From: Arachnopeziza araneosa
Taxonomy: Eukaryota; Ascomycota; Leotiomycetes; Helotiales; Arachnopezizaceae
DNA length: 64,000 bases
Assembly: GCA_003988855.1 (NCBI GenBank)
Contig: QYAI01000028.1
Span: 310,001-374,000, forward strand
Direction: 5' to 3'
Shown here: positions 22,381-34,193 of the stretch, piece after piece
Numbering within the stretch: the first letter of the stretch is position 1
How the letters are laid out: every line of letters starts with the position of its first letter
Program-made: the position numbers and the translations under genes
Notes under the pieces: model-generated
Databases searched by the model: none
What the model was told of the DNA's origin: nothing
Seen by the model: only the letters and a program-made list of their open reading frames with translations

Positions 22381-24164
22381 TCAATCATCTAGGAAGTATT
22401 TATTCTGGGATTCAACAGCACCAGTTGTTGGAGGTCGTGGAAAAGCGGACAACGAAGCAGAGGATGGCTGGCGAGAAATAGGGTTGTCGTTGAATGACAC
22501 ACGTCTAGCTTCGTTCGACTTGCGATTTGGGGCGACCGTTCCTGAGGTGTTTTGAGACTGTGGCATGGCCTTCAGTGTTGTATCGCGTGGTTTACTATAC
22601 TGGAGCTTCTTCGGAGAAGAAGCGGAGAGGGATGCGGATTCTTCATCTTCATCTTCAACGAATGGTACTCGATAATTGGAGGGCAACGTAGATTTTCCAT
22701 GATATGAGGCCGACGAAGATGCTGGGAAGGGCTTATCGTTGACAGGCCAAAGAGGCTGCCTAATTTCAGGGACTAAAATTGAACAAATTAGCATAAATAT
22801 TAGTTTCTAAGAACTGTACTTGCCAACCACATTAGCCAAATCATCAGTTACTTTTACAGTAAAAGGGAAAAGTAACTTAAACGGCTGGCCCAACGCATCT
22901 GGTCTCTTGCTCTCGCGTTCAATCAACTGGTACTTACGCCACCTGAGGACTCGTGCATCTGCGTACTCCAATCTGACGATTTTCTCGGCATATTTTTGAA
23001 TCTCTTTATTGAGTTTCATCTTGAGGCGAATTTTCTCGTGAAAATCTTGCAAATGCTTCTCCAACTCAACCGCCGCAGCCAGAGTTTGAAGAAGTTCCTG
23101 CTCTCTTCTATATTCACACATATTTGTCCACTCGATCGAGGCAGCGATTAATTTAAGGCTACCTTCGTCTTTGCTCTCTTGCGCGCTGAGAGCATCCTGG
23201 GTGTGAAACATAGCCGGAAGCGAAGATTTATAGTAGCACAAATAGAACTCCTGTGCATCTCCTTGAAATTCACCTAGTTGGAGAAACAGTGTTCCTGCTG
23301 CGGATATTGCGTCCTTAATGGGAGGAATGGCGTCATGCTCGAGAATCTTAACTTGGCCTAGAAGGTCCAGTGCATATTTCCAGTCAATGATGACCCCTTT
23401 CGAAACAGGCAATCTCTCTCCCATATATTTGCTACCAGTTACCATCGAGTACACAACTTCGTGGAACTTGCCAATGGCGGTATCTGGGAAGTATGGCCTA
23501 TTGGTAGAGTAAGCACCAGATCCATCTTCAAAAATAGTATCGCCAGATTCTCGGTCGGGCTGAATCGGACCATTCTCATGCTTCTTGAGCTCTATTGCTC
23601 GCGACTTAGGCTTTCCTTTTTTCTTTTGTAGAAGCTTCGGTGGCGACTCCGGCACAGGATCTGCCCAAATCTTTGTAGTGACACCAAATCGAGGACTAGA
23701 TTCTTCACCATCATCGAGGGCGTCAAATCCCAATGAATTGCCAGGCTTTTGGTCTGCAGGTGCGTCTTCATAGGTTTGTGTAACGGTTGTAGTCATCGTG
23801 ATGCCTCCAAAAGCACTCAAGGATGCCGAAAAATCATCACTTGTAGATTCCCTACTTGAAAGGGCTCGTCGAATAGGTTCTGGGAAGACTCGTTTGAGAT
23901 GGTCTGGAATACCCTGAAAAGTGGCCATTACAGAAGCTCGCTTCAGCGGAACCGAAGTCTTAGGTTTCTCAGTCTTGGGATTTTCAAGATCCGAAGTTTG
24001 AGAACTTCCAGCGTTGCTTGTGCTTGTGCTTGTGCTCGTGGGTGCACTATCCTTAGGCCTTTCTTTAAGAAACGGTGTTAGAACGGAGCGTTGTCTCTGG
24101 GCATAAAAGTCTTACTGGCACGAGTCTGGGCAATCCCATCCTGCATCATTGGACAAAAGCCCAT
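22381..24164 (-). CDS. hypothetical helical protein with disordered flanks
   Basis: Exon 24164-24116, intron 24063-24115 (GTAAGA, CTAAC branch), exon 24062-22820, intron 22760-22819 (GTACAG), exon 22759-22381; 556 residues with no frame break. The first ATG gives MGFCPMMQDG; ATG 24149 is an alternative. The N-terminal 180 residues are low complexity (a Ser-Thr repeat STSTSTS, and KKKGKPKSR). The central part, about 180-420, is a long amphipathic helical region (FHEVVYSMVTGSKYMGERL, GEFQGDAQEFYLCYYK, then coiled-coil-like helices ending RWRKYQLIERES), which could be a BAR-like or membrane-scaffold fold. The C-terminal 125 residues are Ser-rich and disordered. No named family is recognised. If the first Met is used, Gly2 and Cys4 would allow N-terminal lipidation. 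Confidence 0.65.
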
Positions 24165-26896
24165 AATGCAGAAAAAATAGCGCAGAGCTATTTGTTGTAA
24201 TTGTTGACGGACGAAAGAAGATGATAGACACACCCTTTAGAAGGAAGTGGCTACTCGATAGATGAAATGGGGGTTGTGGATCACTTTGTTGTGTTGTGAT
24301 CAAAGTCGTGTTTGAAGTTTGAAATCAAAACAAAATTTTGAAATTTGTGAGCGTGGGAGCCACTAGTTTAGCACGATGGCCTCGACAGCCTGAGGACGGG
24401 GTATTCAGCTGCAGTTGCCTTGCTCAGTCGTTGAGGTAGGAAGCGCAGACCGTACCTGCCGCAGAAACCTGCGGGGAGTAGTAGAATATCGGAGAGCATT
24501 CCGGCGCACCAAAGACAGATTATGGTCTACTTGTATTATATTTCTTTAGCTCTAAGATAATACGTTCAAGCACGAACCATTAGTATTGCAGACTCTCGTA
24601 CCTCCCCCGCAACAGTGTCAGGAGCGGAGAGGCGGGTTTACCAGCTTTCAAGCCTGGATAGAAGGAGGAGGATATTTTCACGTCAGAAGATCTTTTAACA
24701 TTAAGCGTAGCTTCTTTGTACCCTTTCCATAACCATCCTTTCATTACTAGATCATTCCTTAAGGACGAATGATAATAACAAGGGACGGGAAGGAATAATT
24801 AGGTTTTTGAAGTAGACTATAAATAAGGAAGGAAACAAATCTCCCACAAAACAAATGTTGAGATTTGGAAAGCCGCTTCTGGGCTGTTGAAGTGAAAGCA
24901 TTTCAGCCTAAGATTGAATTTTCGAGGAAAAACAAGATTTATAGCAAGCTGCTTTCAGATTAGACCGCAATTAAAGTCCAGAGGCGATGTTAGGAAATGG
25001 CAGATAAATCTAAGTACAAGACAGCTTGGATATTGCGCTCTACGGTTTTGCTAAAACTTATTGCTGCTGGGTTTGTCTCTTACTAATGAACAATGTCTGG
25101 CAGAAGATTTAGTAGGTAGAGACTTGGGGACCAGGACGACTGCGTAAAGTAACTTGAGGCGTTGAACTTAAGATTCCTCTCGCGCTAGCTTTCTATTTAT
25201 TTTTGTTTTGTTTTGCTTTGTGAGTATATCATCAGCTACAATGCCCGGCCTTACCAACTTAAAGACATTTTTACCGTCGTAGAATGATTTTCAGGTTAAG
25301 CGAGAATATTCCTCTAGCGAGTTTTGGAATTAGCAAGAACAGATTACTCTGGAATTGTTGCTTCCGCGATATCATTGCTTTTGATTCTCAATAATTTAGA
25401 CAATAGAAGCTCGGGTAGCATAGAGATAGCCTAGAAAAGCATCACAGACTGATTCCGCGGTTATTGACTCCACGAAATAAGTAGTAGGGATTGATGAATC
25501 ACATTTAGGGACATTGTTTCAGGACAGAATGCTTCTATTGTTTTATCCTGCGCGTCAGATTCGGACAGGCAGTTGCAAAACCATAGCCATCTTTTGTCCT
25601 ACAGATCCTTTAGGTCACTATGTACCCCATTTATAATTTCCATATACTTTCACTGAGTCTTTAGTATCTTAAATCACAATCCATAGTCCTTTTAGATCTT
25701 TGTTGCCAAAAAAAGGTCAAGAAGTGCCATTTCAAGAAAGTCCATAGGTACCCGTCAAGCATGTCCACTTTTGTATTCATTCTGCCTTAAAGAAGCGTTG
25801 TAGGTAGTAGATAGGGTATTGGGATGTATTTCTCTTTCGAGAAGGGGAGGAGAATAGAATATGGAGGAGCAATATCAAGGGTTATTAGAGGTTGGAAGGG
25901 TTCGAAGGGTTCGAAGGGTTCGAGGGGTTCGAGAGGTTCATGGAGGGGATTTGGAGAGCTCGAGGACTTTCGAGGAATCGAAGAGACTACCAAGCCACAA
26001 GTTAGAAAGAGTATAGTAACATCTCAGCGTTTGTTTAAACTTAATCTCAATGTTTGATTGAAAACTGAGTGTGTGAAGTACAGCCTTGTTTTGGTAGCAC
26101 GTCTTTGAGGTTCGTTCTGCTCAGCGCAATGTCCAGAGAATTGTCGGTTCCTGTACAAAACAAGAGTCAGAATATATCGGCTATTGAACAGACCAAACGA
26201 ACTATCCCAGCTTTGTAAATCTCGTGTTTGGGGGTGTTTGTGGAGTTTCCGGCAGGCGTTGGCGGAGCTGCAGATTGATTCATGTTCCTAAATCTCCTGC
26301 GATTGCCCCTTCTTTGCAGATCCTAGCTTGCTGTTAGTAGAACAGACACAACGAATCATGTTTCCAGAGAAAACCATATCTTCCTTTAATTGTTTGTTCT
26401 AGAGCAAATAATTTGCTGCTACCTGCACGAGAGCAAGATTTGCCACTCGCTTAAGCCCCCTCGGTTATTTTGAAAGGTCTACTTTGCCCGCAATCACATT
26501 TGTGATCGCAATATTGTCGAGTTGAACAGACTATCTTCCAAGTGTTTGCAAGAAAGTTACATTATGAGGCAAACTTTCTGCCCTCATTCTTTTCCTAAAC
26601 TGGTTTTATGAGCAGCCGGCGCCCTGAAAGAGGCAGTCTTTCTTGCAATGAGTTGTCTTTCTCACGGCATCTTAGTTTCATTGATGGATGAATCAGTCTT
26701 AAATGCTTTGTGTTATTCATAAGTAATTGAAATTACACGGTCTCTTCCATCTCATAGGAGTGCTTTGCGTTTTCAACAGCACTCTTAGTCATGGACCAGA
26801 TATGCACCACTCAACCAGGAAGCTTCTCAATTATTTGCTTTGGCAAGGAGTATGAGTAAAGCTTTTTTGATCGCAAATTGACCGAGTAGACCTTAA
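24165..26896. other. largest intergenic stretch, gene-poor
   Basis: 2.7 kb, AT-rich, with no coding frame I would defend apart from low-complexity frames created by the minisatellite at 25894. No transposase, reverse transcriptase, LTR or inverted repeat was noticed. It could hold long UTRs, a non-coding RNA or decayed sequence. Confidence 0.4.
25894..25938. repeat. 9-bp minisatellite, five units
   Basis: Five head-to-tail copies of a 9-bp unit close to CGAAGGGTT (first unit GGAAGGGTT, last two diverged to CGAGGGGTT and CGAGAGGTT). Nine is a multiple of three, so both strands stay open here: Glu-Pro-Phe repeats on minus, Gly-Ser-Lys/Arg repeats on plus. I take these frames as by-products of the repeat. 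Confidence 0.85.
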
Positions 26897-28624
26897 TTAT
26901 GCTAAGCTAACCGCATCGAGCTTTCGTTTCTTGCTTCCAAAAGATGATGTACCGTACTCCTCCTCAGACTCTGAAGTATTCTGGTGTTTTGATTTCAACT
27001 GCTCATTTTCTTCTTGATCTTTACTAATCCGAGCTTCCAATGGCATATTTATTGAGTCTAAGCTGCTAAGACTCTTAATGCTCTGTGCTAATTGAAGCAA
27101 TCTATCCCGCTCCTCATTTGCTTGTTTTTTGCATTCTTGGACTTGACCCCTCAACTCGTTTCGTTCGTTGCGAATCCGAGCCAGATCGCTCTCTTTCGTC
27201 TTAAAAGTATCAATTTGCGCCTTGAATTGATTACGTTCATTGCGGATCCTTGTGAGAATGCTCTCGTAGTGATTGATCTTCATATTATCGTGGTTGTATT
27301 GCTTCAAGAACCCGTTTGACATTTGAGTCAATTCGTCTTTCATCTTCTCGATGTCTTTCTTCAGCAGATCGTTGTCTCCATTCAACTTCTCGATATCCTT
27401 CTTTAGTACGGAGTTGTTTTCCTTGAGTTTGTCTACCTCGCTACTGACTTGAGCGTGATCTTTCTTGAGCTCCTTGGTATTTTCTTTTAGTTGAATTTTG
27501 TTTTTCTTCGCGTTCTTCATATGCTCTCTCAAGGCAGCATTGTCTCTCTTCACCCCCACTATATCATCTCTCAAATGAGTGTTGTCTTTCTCCAGTATTT
27601 CTACATCCTTGGATAGGAGACAGACATCTCTCTTTGATTCTTCCATGTCTTGAGCAGGCGATTTAACAGAGATCCTTGAGGTATTTAGCTTCTCCTTGAA
27701 CTCTTCAACTCTAAGATTTGCCTTTTTTAACTCCGCTTCTAATTCCAGAACCCGCTGTCGTGACTCTTGGAGTTTCTCATCTTCAAAATTGATGGTTTTC
27801 ATTTCCACGTCTAACTCCCGAGCTTTCTGTTGCGCCTTTTGTAGTTCTGCATTCTCGAGTTTAGCGTTTTCCAACTTCATTTCTAACTCTTCTACATTCT
27901 GTCGTGTTCTTCCAAGCTCCTCAATTCTAGACCGTGTCATCAAATCCTCAACCCTAGATTGTGTCATCTTCAACTCTTCAACCTCAAGTTCGACGTTCTT
28001 CAACTCAGCCTCCAACTCTTCAAGCCTCTGCTGTTTTTTCCTCATTTCCTCGTTCTCTAATTTGGATTTATTCAACCCCCCTTCTAGCTCCCCAACCCTC
28101 ACGATCGTCTTCTGGTTTCTTTGTTCCAGCAAATTCAAAATAGAAGTGTGCCCTCTTTCTAACGATTGATTATTTCTCCTTGCTTCTCTTAATTTATCTT
28201 CAAATGATCTTACTTGTTCTCCCAAGCGCAAACACTGAATTTCAAACATTGCCTTCTCCTGCTCCAAATTCGTCCACTGTGATTCAAATTCTATCTTCCA
28301 AGTTTCTAGCGCTTCGGTCTTCCTTTGAAGAACAAGTAGATTATCTTCGGCCTCCTTTCGCTTTTCTAAAGCCTCCTTCCATTGTGCATCCAATTCCAGA
28401 TTGATGTTGGTCAGAGCGCTAGATTCCTCGCCCTCTTTTTGGAGCTTCTCGCTGGCAGACTCAAGATCTCTTTGTATATCCGAGATCGTGACATCTTTTT
28501 GTTTCAGTTGAGCAGCGTGCCGCAAGTGTCGGATTTCGGCGTCAAACCCGAGATCTGTTGGGAAAGATTGTTGTATTAGATCAGAGTCATCGCGTGTTCT
28601 TTCATTCTTGGAACTGGCATGCAT
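26897..28624 (-). CDS. long coiled-coil protein with C-terminal KKRKLD motif
   Basis: Single exon, ATG 28624 (MHASSKNERTRDDSD), 575 residues. Nearly the whole length is heptad-rich, high in Glu, Lys and Leu (for example LEKDNTHLRDDIVGVKRDN), with internal near-repeats such as LEELEAELKN, LELEAELKK and LEKDIEKL-type blocks. The overall pattern resembles myosin-tail, SMC-hinge-less or golgin-like rods. The C-terminus is acidic then basic (SESEEEYGTSSFGSKKRKLD), a likely nuclear localisation signal. There are no motor, ATP-binding or other globular domains. It may be a structural rod of nucleus or spindle; function is otherwise unknown. The tail resembles that of the small gene at 20044-20526. 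Confidence 0.7.
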   Translation of the reverse strand: MHASSKNERTRDDSDLIQQSFPTDLGFDAEIRHLRHAAQLKQKDVTISDIQRDLESASEKLQKEGEESSALTNINLELDAQWKEALEKRKEAEDNLLVLQRKTEALETWKIEFESQWTNLEQEKAMFEIQCLRLGEQVRSFEDKLREARRNNQSLERGHTSILNLLEQRNQKTIVRVGELEGGLNKSKLENEEMRKKQQRLEELEAELKNVELEVEELKMTQSRVEDLMTRSRIEELGRTRQNVEELEMKLENAKLENAELQKAQQKARELDVEMKTINFEDEKLQESRQRVLELEAELKKANLRVEEFKEKLNTSRISVKSPAQDMEESKRDVCLLSKDVEILEKDNTHLRDDIVGVKRDNAALREHMKNAKKNKIQLKENTKELKKDHAQVSSEVDKLKENNSVLKKDIEKLNGDNDLLKKDIEKMKDELTQMSNGFLKQYNHDNMKINHYESILTRIRNERNQFKAQIDTFKTKESDLARIRNERNELRGQVQECKKQANEERDRLLQLAQSIKSLSSLDSINMPLEARISKDQEENEQLKSKHQNTSESEEEYGTSSFGSKKRKLDAVSLA

Positions 28625-29245
28625 TTTGGGAATTTTGTATAGAAACCGATCTCGGGGAGTCAATCTGATTTAGGTTGGAACTGTGGCCGAGTAAGGCAAA
28701 GTGAACGCTAGTGGAATTCGATCGTCGATCTTCGACAGTGAAATGATTGTGAGGGGGAAAGTGATTTTGATAGCGTTTCTGCAAAGAATATTGTATTATT
28801 CGCAGGAGGTGAAGCTGGCGAGGATGAAGAAGTTTGAGGACGCTTCTTTTATACCGGCTCAACAACTCTCTCTTGGCTTTCTAGTTTTGTCAGAAGCTTA
28901 TGCATTGAGGAGTCGATCTTGACGGCTAATTGCATGAGATAGGCAGATGTGTTGCGAAGGAGCGATTGTTTCGTCGTTCGGCTTGAAGTGCGAAATTCTT
29001 TATTAATCTATCTTTGAACAGTTGCCACAAGAAGTTCGCAGATGAATTGAGGTCTGATGTCCATACTCACTTGAAGTTTTTGATGCAATATTCTCTCGTT
29101 CGTGAGCGTCCCAAAGAGAACAGAACATTCCCGAACTGGGCTGCACCCTCCCGAAACCTGCATATCCAGCCATATTCAACCCCAACTCAATCTCCCAGCA
29201 CATCCTCCACATTCAACTATGCTTTTAATCTGTTGACTTGAAGCT
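28625..29245. other. intergenic
   Basis: Promoter of the long coiled-coil gene and 3' side of the next minus-strand gene. Nothing recognised. Confidence 0.4.
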
Positions 29246-29671
29246 CTAAATATAGTTAGCCAAAACTTTTAATGTCTTTGACCAGGTACACACCTCTTTA
29301 TGAAGAATTTCCCACACACCTTGCAAGTGTGTCACTTCAGACTGAGAGACATTCTCTTTATTCTCTAGCTTTTCGATCTGGATTTTAAGTAGTTGAACAT
29401 CCAGTTTCAGTTTAATACTCTTTCTCTTTCTCTCTTCCAGTTTCTTGATCTGTTGCAGTGCAGCGCTGATTCTGATGTTGTTGTTCTTTGAGATGGCTTC
29501 GTCAAGCGTTTCAATTAACTCGTTAGTCTTGGCAAGCTTCTCGTACATTGTATCCAGTTCATTGTTCAGCCCAAATCTGCCTTGCTGTGCGTGTCTGATT
29601 TGATCTCCTTGTGGTTCGGGGATGGTTGAATAATAGCTAGGAGGAGAAATTGAGCTCATTGTCTGAGACAT
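29246..29671 (-). CDS. small coiled-coil protein, unknown function
   Basis: Single frame of 141 residues from ATG 29671 (MSQTMSSISPPSYYS). The first 40 residues are Ser/Pro-rich. Residues about 42-115 form a likely coiled coil (ISAALQQIKKLEERKRKSIK, LQLLKIQIEKLENKE-like). It ends WEILHKEVCTWSKTLKVLANYI. No signal peptide or domain. It is another member of the 19-30 kb coiled-coil neighbourhood; the sequence is not obviously a duplicate of the others. Confidence 0.55.
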   Translation of the reverse strand: MSQTMSSISPPSYYSTIPEPQGDQIRHAQQGRFGLNNELDTMYEKLAKTNELIETLDEAISKNNNIRISAALQQIKKLEERKRKSIKLKLDVQLLKIQIEKLENKENVSQSEVTHLQGVWEILHKEVCTWSKTLKVLANYI

Positions 29672-30076
29672 TGTCGATCTATGAAGATGCAAGTTTAGTA
29701 AAAACTATGCAAGATTGTCTGAACGCAACTCAGATATTCAAGAGCGGAAAGATATATTAGGAGAGAATATCACGGGAAGCTTACATATTTTAACCGACGT
29801 TACATTGGTTGTCAGTTTGAAGTAATAGGACTCCGTCGAAGATCGGAGAATCTGCTTGCGACTTGGAACATGTAGGTCAAAAATTATTTCTTGGAACTTA
29901 AATACACGGCTGCTCTATTTCTTGTAGCCGATTATATCTCTATGCCTCCGTCATCTATTGCAAATACAACAAATTGTGCTAAAAAAGTATGACTTAGCCG
30001 AGCTTATTCACTGGCCGGATTCCTAACTTTAACCAATCCTGGGACTTGCAGTAGATATAGGACTCGAGGCTCATAA
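29672..30076. other. intergenic
   Basis: AT-rich spacer. No feature recognised. Confidence 0.4.
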
Positions 30077-33000
30077 CTAAAGTTCCGCCATAATAAGCGC
30101 AAATTCAGACATATCTGGTGGCGGCATGTCAACCTGCACCTTGAACTTCCGATCAAAGTAAGCCCCTCTATTATCAATTACCACATCCTCACTTAATTCC
30201 CTAGTTCTCCTAACTTCGTCGTCACTCACACCTAATTCATCCTTGGGGATCCAAACGCTCGGTTTTGTCTCGCGTAACACGGGATGCATAAATGCTACTG
30301 AAGTCAACATGTCGCGTTCCTCGGGTTCTAGATTTTCCAATTCGTCATGATGCTGCATGATGATCTTTGAGATTGGATCATCAAGCATCTGTTTTTCTAT
30401 GTCTTTGCGTCGTGGTAGTAAATAGTTGCCGATACCTGCTTCGGTCTTGGCCAACTTTTTTTCGAGATGTGCTAAGCGGGCTTCGTCGAGCGGCCGATTG
30501 ATGCGCGCAAGTATGCGCTCGGCAGTTTTAGTGTCTTCGCTCTGTTGAGCTTTCAAATCTTGGGATCGATGTGATGATTGCCTCTGCCAAAAGAGCGGCC
30601 TTTGTGGGGAGTTCAATTCAGACCATTGTGTCATCCCGTCATCCTGGGTGGGAGATCCAAGAGGGCTAGATGGAGCCGCAGCTTCTTTATCTTCACCTTG
30701 GGGATCAACATTCTTAGTTTCTGATGTGTGATGGGCCCCACGACTCTCAGCATTGCGCTTTCCTTGGTAGTCTGCTAGTAAAGCCTTGGCTTCAATCTCC
30801 AGTCGAACAGGGGCATACTTGAACAAGGGAGCAAGATGGTTCATGAGCCATATCTGATATAAAATCGTGCCTACAAGCACCACTGCCATTATTATGCCTT
30901 GCACAGCACATGCAACTCGACTTTGCGTATCACGCACCAGGAAGAATAAGCCGATTAGACAAAATTCCAGGAAATAGAGGCCGGTGAACATTTGGTTGAT
31001 GGCGCTTGGAAAGAACAATCCACCTCCGTCGACGGTGCCAGTCCGTACGCAGTAGAGCAAGTTATTTTTGATCACCACCCAAAAGAGGCTGAAGGTGACG
31101 AGCATGAAGAGTAGCATAAGTGGAGCGATGACAGAATAAACAAGTCCTACTCTCAGGTTAGGGCAAAATCAACAATCGTAGGTGATATTTTACATACCAA
31201 TAACTGCAAAGGTAGTATACCAGGGAATATTGCTACCAATGCGCGTTAGGTTTGTCCAGCTCAATTTTTCGAACACAGCATCAGGTGTATTGACATGACC
31301 GATGACGTAAAACTTGAATAACCGAATAGTCTGCAGAATTGAAGTTGCACTTAGTGACAGTGCCTGCAGGATCAAAAATGAGAAGAAGTAGTTGGCCGCT
31401 GTGGGTAGATTTGTAGCAAGAATATTAGGTACGGAGGTTGGAGTGCGGATGAGTTCTTCAACAATGCTAGTAAGACCAGAGGAGACCGTGGGTATAATAA
31501 ATAGTTCAAATATAAGGAAAATGAAGTACCACAACTGAAGAGAGCGTTCGCCTTCCTGGCCAGTCGTTGCACCTCTGGTCCTGTTTGTCAGGAGTCGAAG
31601 GAGAATCGGAAGTGGCCCGCTAAGAACAATCACTTGGATAACAGGAGGCAGAGTACCTTGGATGAAAGAGAGCAACCATGGGGGAAGGTTCCCGATCCAT
31701 TTAAGCCAAGAAGTTGAGCCAGATAAGGTGGACAGTCTGGAGAGGATACCGGTGAAAAAGGAGATGAGACCGAATGCAAATAGCAGAATTGAAAAGAGGG
31801 CAATGAAGCCCGCAAAACGAAGATAGCGAGATTGCCAGGACAGATTTAAGCTAGGCCAGTTGATGTCTCCAGGTGATATCTCAACCAGTCTTCTCCTCAT
31901 ATGCCGCGGTGCAGTATCAGCAACAGATTGGCAAGCGAGGTGTGCAGCCTTTTGCGAGTTAAATTGAACAAAGGCCGACAAGTTTTTGGGGTATGAGTCT
32001 GGAGCCTTTGCTTCAATTTCAATCTCTTTATTCAGTCGAGCAAGTTCTCTGCGACAAAAATAGATTGTATCAACTTTAGTGGTAAAAAAGTGGCTTAGGA
32101 GGGGAATTTTGGCTGCGATTGTACGTCCGTCTTTTGGTATTCTCATAGTTTTTCGTTGCTGAGGCGTTATGAAATTGGTCCACGCAGCTTTGGTTTCGAT
32201 GTCATATTCCAGATCACGTTGACAAACTTCTGGAGTTGGAGGCCCCATTTCAGGTCGTGCAGAAGGCGAAGCTTGCCTCTTTTCTTGTTTATCCGGTGAA
32301 ACTTGTTCTGAACCTTCTTGCGTCGATGATCCTCTTTGATCTCGATTCGCCTTTCGACTTTGCTTAGCTACTTTCCGAAGTAGATTTGTTTCTGTATTCT
32401 CGAGGAGGTTTTCATAAAAGTCTCGGAGCTTGTCCTTATTCACCAAAGGGGTAAAGTTTCGATTAATCCAGATTCGGCGAATACCACCCGGAAAGTCGCC
32501 ATATAGCTCCTCCAACCCTTCTTCGTTGCACAGGTGTTCTGGAATATCTTGAATTAGAACGGTTGTACTTGACGCTTTCAATCTGTGTCCCAAACTGCTT
32601 ATGAAGGCCTCCCGCTTTAAAATATAATGTATCAGCTCTTGGTGAAATATAAAGCAAACCCAGCCCACAACCCCAATTCCCAAGATCAAATGCGCCCAAT
32701 ATCTGCTAGTTTGAGTTGGTGAGACATTTGACCAGGCCAAAGTATCCAGTCCTGTGACATTGTATGTCACACCGTGGATGGTGTTGGTTCCTTTTCCCTG
32801 CTTGATGTTCAGCGGTATCAAGATGGGCGTAATAAGGATAGCCATTGGAGTAAAGATCTTCAAGCACATGCTGAGAAATCTAAGAAAAAAATATGCATCC
32901 ATGCCGGCTTTCTCTAAGACCTCGGGGTCTTCTTGGATCTTGAAAACGGAGAATAGCCATTTGAACGGATTATTGTGAGGCGGTTTGATCCTCTGCTTGA

Positions 33001-33208
33001 CAGGCACCAGGAAAGACCTGGGTTGATATATTCGTTTGGCCCATAGATAATTCCTAATGATGAGGAATACACTGAATTGAACGGCAAAGAGGATAACACC
33101 AGCTGCCAAGGAGATGGCAAAGGTTGTGATCGTGGTCCCTTCTCTCCCCTGCGCCGATCCTGCAGACCCATTGAGGGTTCCGTTCAGGATTATTGAGATG
33201 CCAGACAT
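30077..33208 (-). CDS. CSC1/OSCA (DUF221) osmosensitive cation channel-like membrane protein
   Basis: Exon 33208-31198, intron 31147-31197 (GTATGT, CCTAAC), exon 31146-30077; 1026 residues. Domain order fits the Rsn1/Phm7/Csc1 family. An N-terminal helix near residues 28-52 comes first, then two helices at about 105-130 and 175-195. A large cytosolic loop of about 220 residues (TTVLIQDIPEHLCNEEGLEELYG, SAFVQFNSQKAAHLACQS) follows. A 7-helix core (DUF221) then includes LPPWLLSFIQGTLPPVIQ and FFFSFLILQALSLSAT-like segments. The C-terminal 270 residues are hydrophilic. Family members form mechano- or osmo-gated calcium-permeable channels, or lipid scramblase-related proteins, at the plasma membrane. 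Splicing restores VIGLVYSVIAPLMLLFML. Confidence 0.9.
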
Positions 33209-34193
33209 TATGGCGGATTGTACTATCTATCGCATGATGCGTTGAGGTGGGTTGTTGACGACGGCAGAGACGTCTGTTCGAGAATTGAAGTTGATATCTA
33301 GAGAAGTTGGCCGCATACACGTAGGGATTTGCGACGCGGTAAACTTGACGATAGCGCACAATGACATCACCTAAGCGCGATCTGGGTCACGGGCCACGGA
33401 ATTGACCCAGCCCGTGACATCAACAACTCATAGGGGCAGCTTCTACCAAATAATGGCTTCGGGCTTTCATATTTCGTCGTTTTCTGTTCCAGAATATTGT
33501 ATGCTCTTTGTACTGTTGCAGCTACCACTTTATGTTTTTGGGTTTCCCTACTAAGCTGAACGAGGCTGTTGTCATAGACTATCGCAACACACAACAGAGG
33601 CTTGATCTGGCCATTATTATCGATCTTGAGATCATTCGAAAGATTTCCACAAATTAAAAACATAGCTAGGTAAGGACGAGATGGACTTGGCAATTTGTCA
33701 ACAAAAGCGCTCGCTCTAAGCGAGACGGCCCCTGGAGCATGGGGACGCGGGAAAATGATTTGTCTTCTGAATGGCGTCTACCTGCTCGGTACATGTATCT
33801 TGATCACCATCTAGATAACAAATCAAACACTCTCCCACTCGCACAACTGCACCACCGCACGATTATTCATCCTGTGACAATGCTGAAGTCGGCGAGGACG
33901 ACCCAATTTAGATCCCGACCTGCCCCACTATCTCCGATAGCTCGCCGACCTGGTGCTCAGACCTGAAGCCTGAGCGTAACTGCAACTGTGTACGAAAAGA
34001 GCCATCTACTTTACAAATACAGGACTAATCTCAATCTCTCTCCGTGGCGGCTATTCATTGCATTTAAAGCACAGCTAGTGCCGCAAATCCCCAAAATTTT
34101 GTTTCACCTTCAAGACATCACACCAAATCCCGAATCGGAAAACTACCCCACCACCACAGCAACCCCCGCGATACTACATTACAAGCCCTCAAA
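33209..34193. other. intergenic, divergent promoters
   Basis: About 985 bp between the channel gene (minus) and the Cys-rich gene (plus). A 108-codon minus-strand frame at 33367-33693 lacks motifs and is not called. Confidence 0.4.

Noticed and set aside
25787..26057. Glu-Pro-Phe and Gly-Ser-Lys repeat frames on the two strands
   Set aside because: Both are produced by the 9-bp minisatellite; neither has a coherent protein outside the repeat.
33367..33693. 108-codon minus-strand frame upstream of the channel gene
   Set aside because: No family features; it sits in the divergent promoter region.
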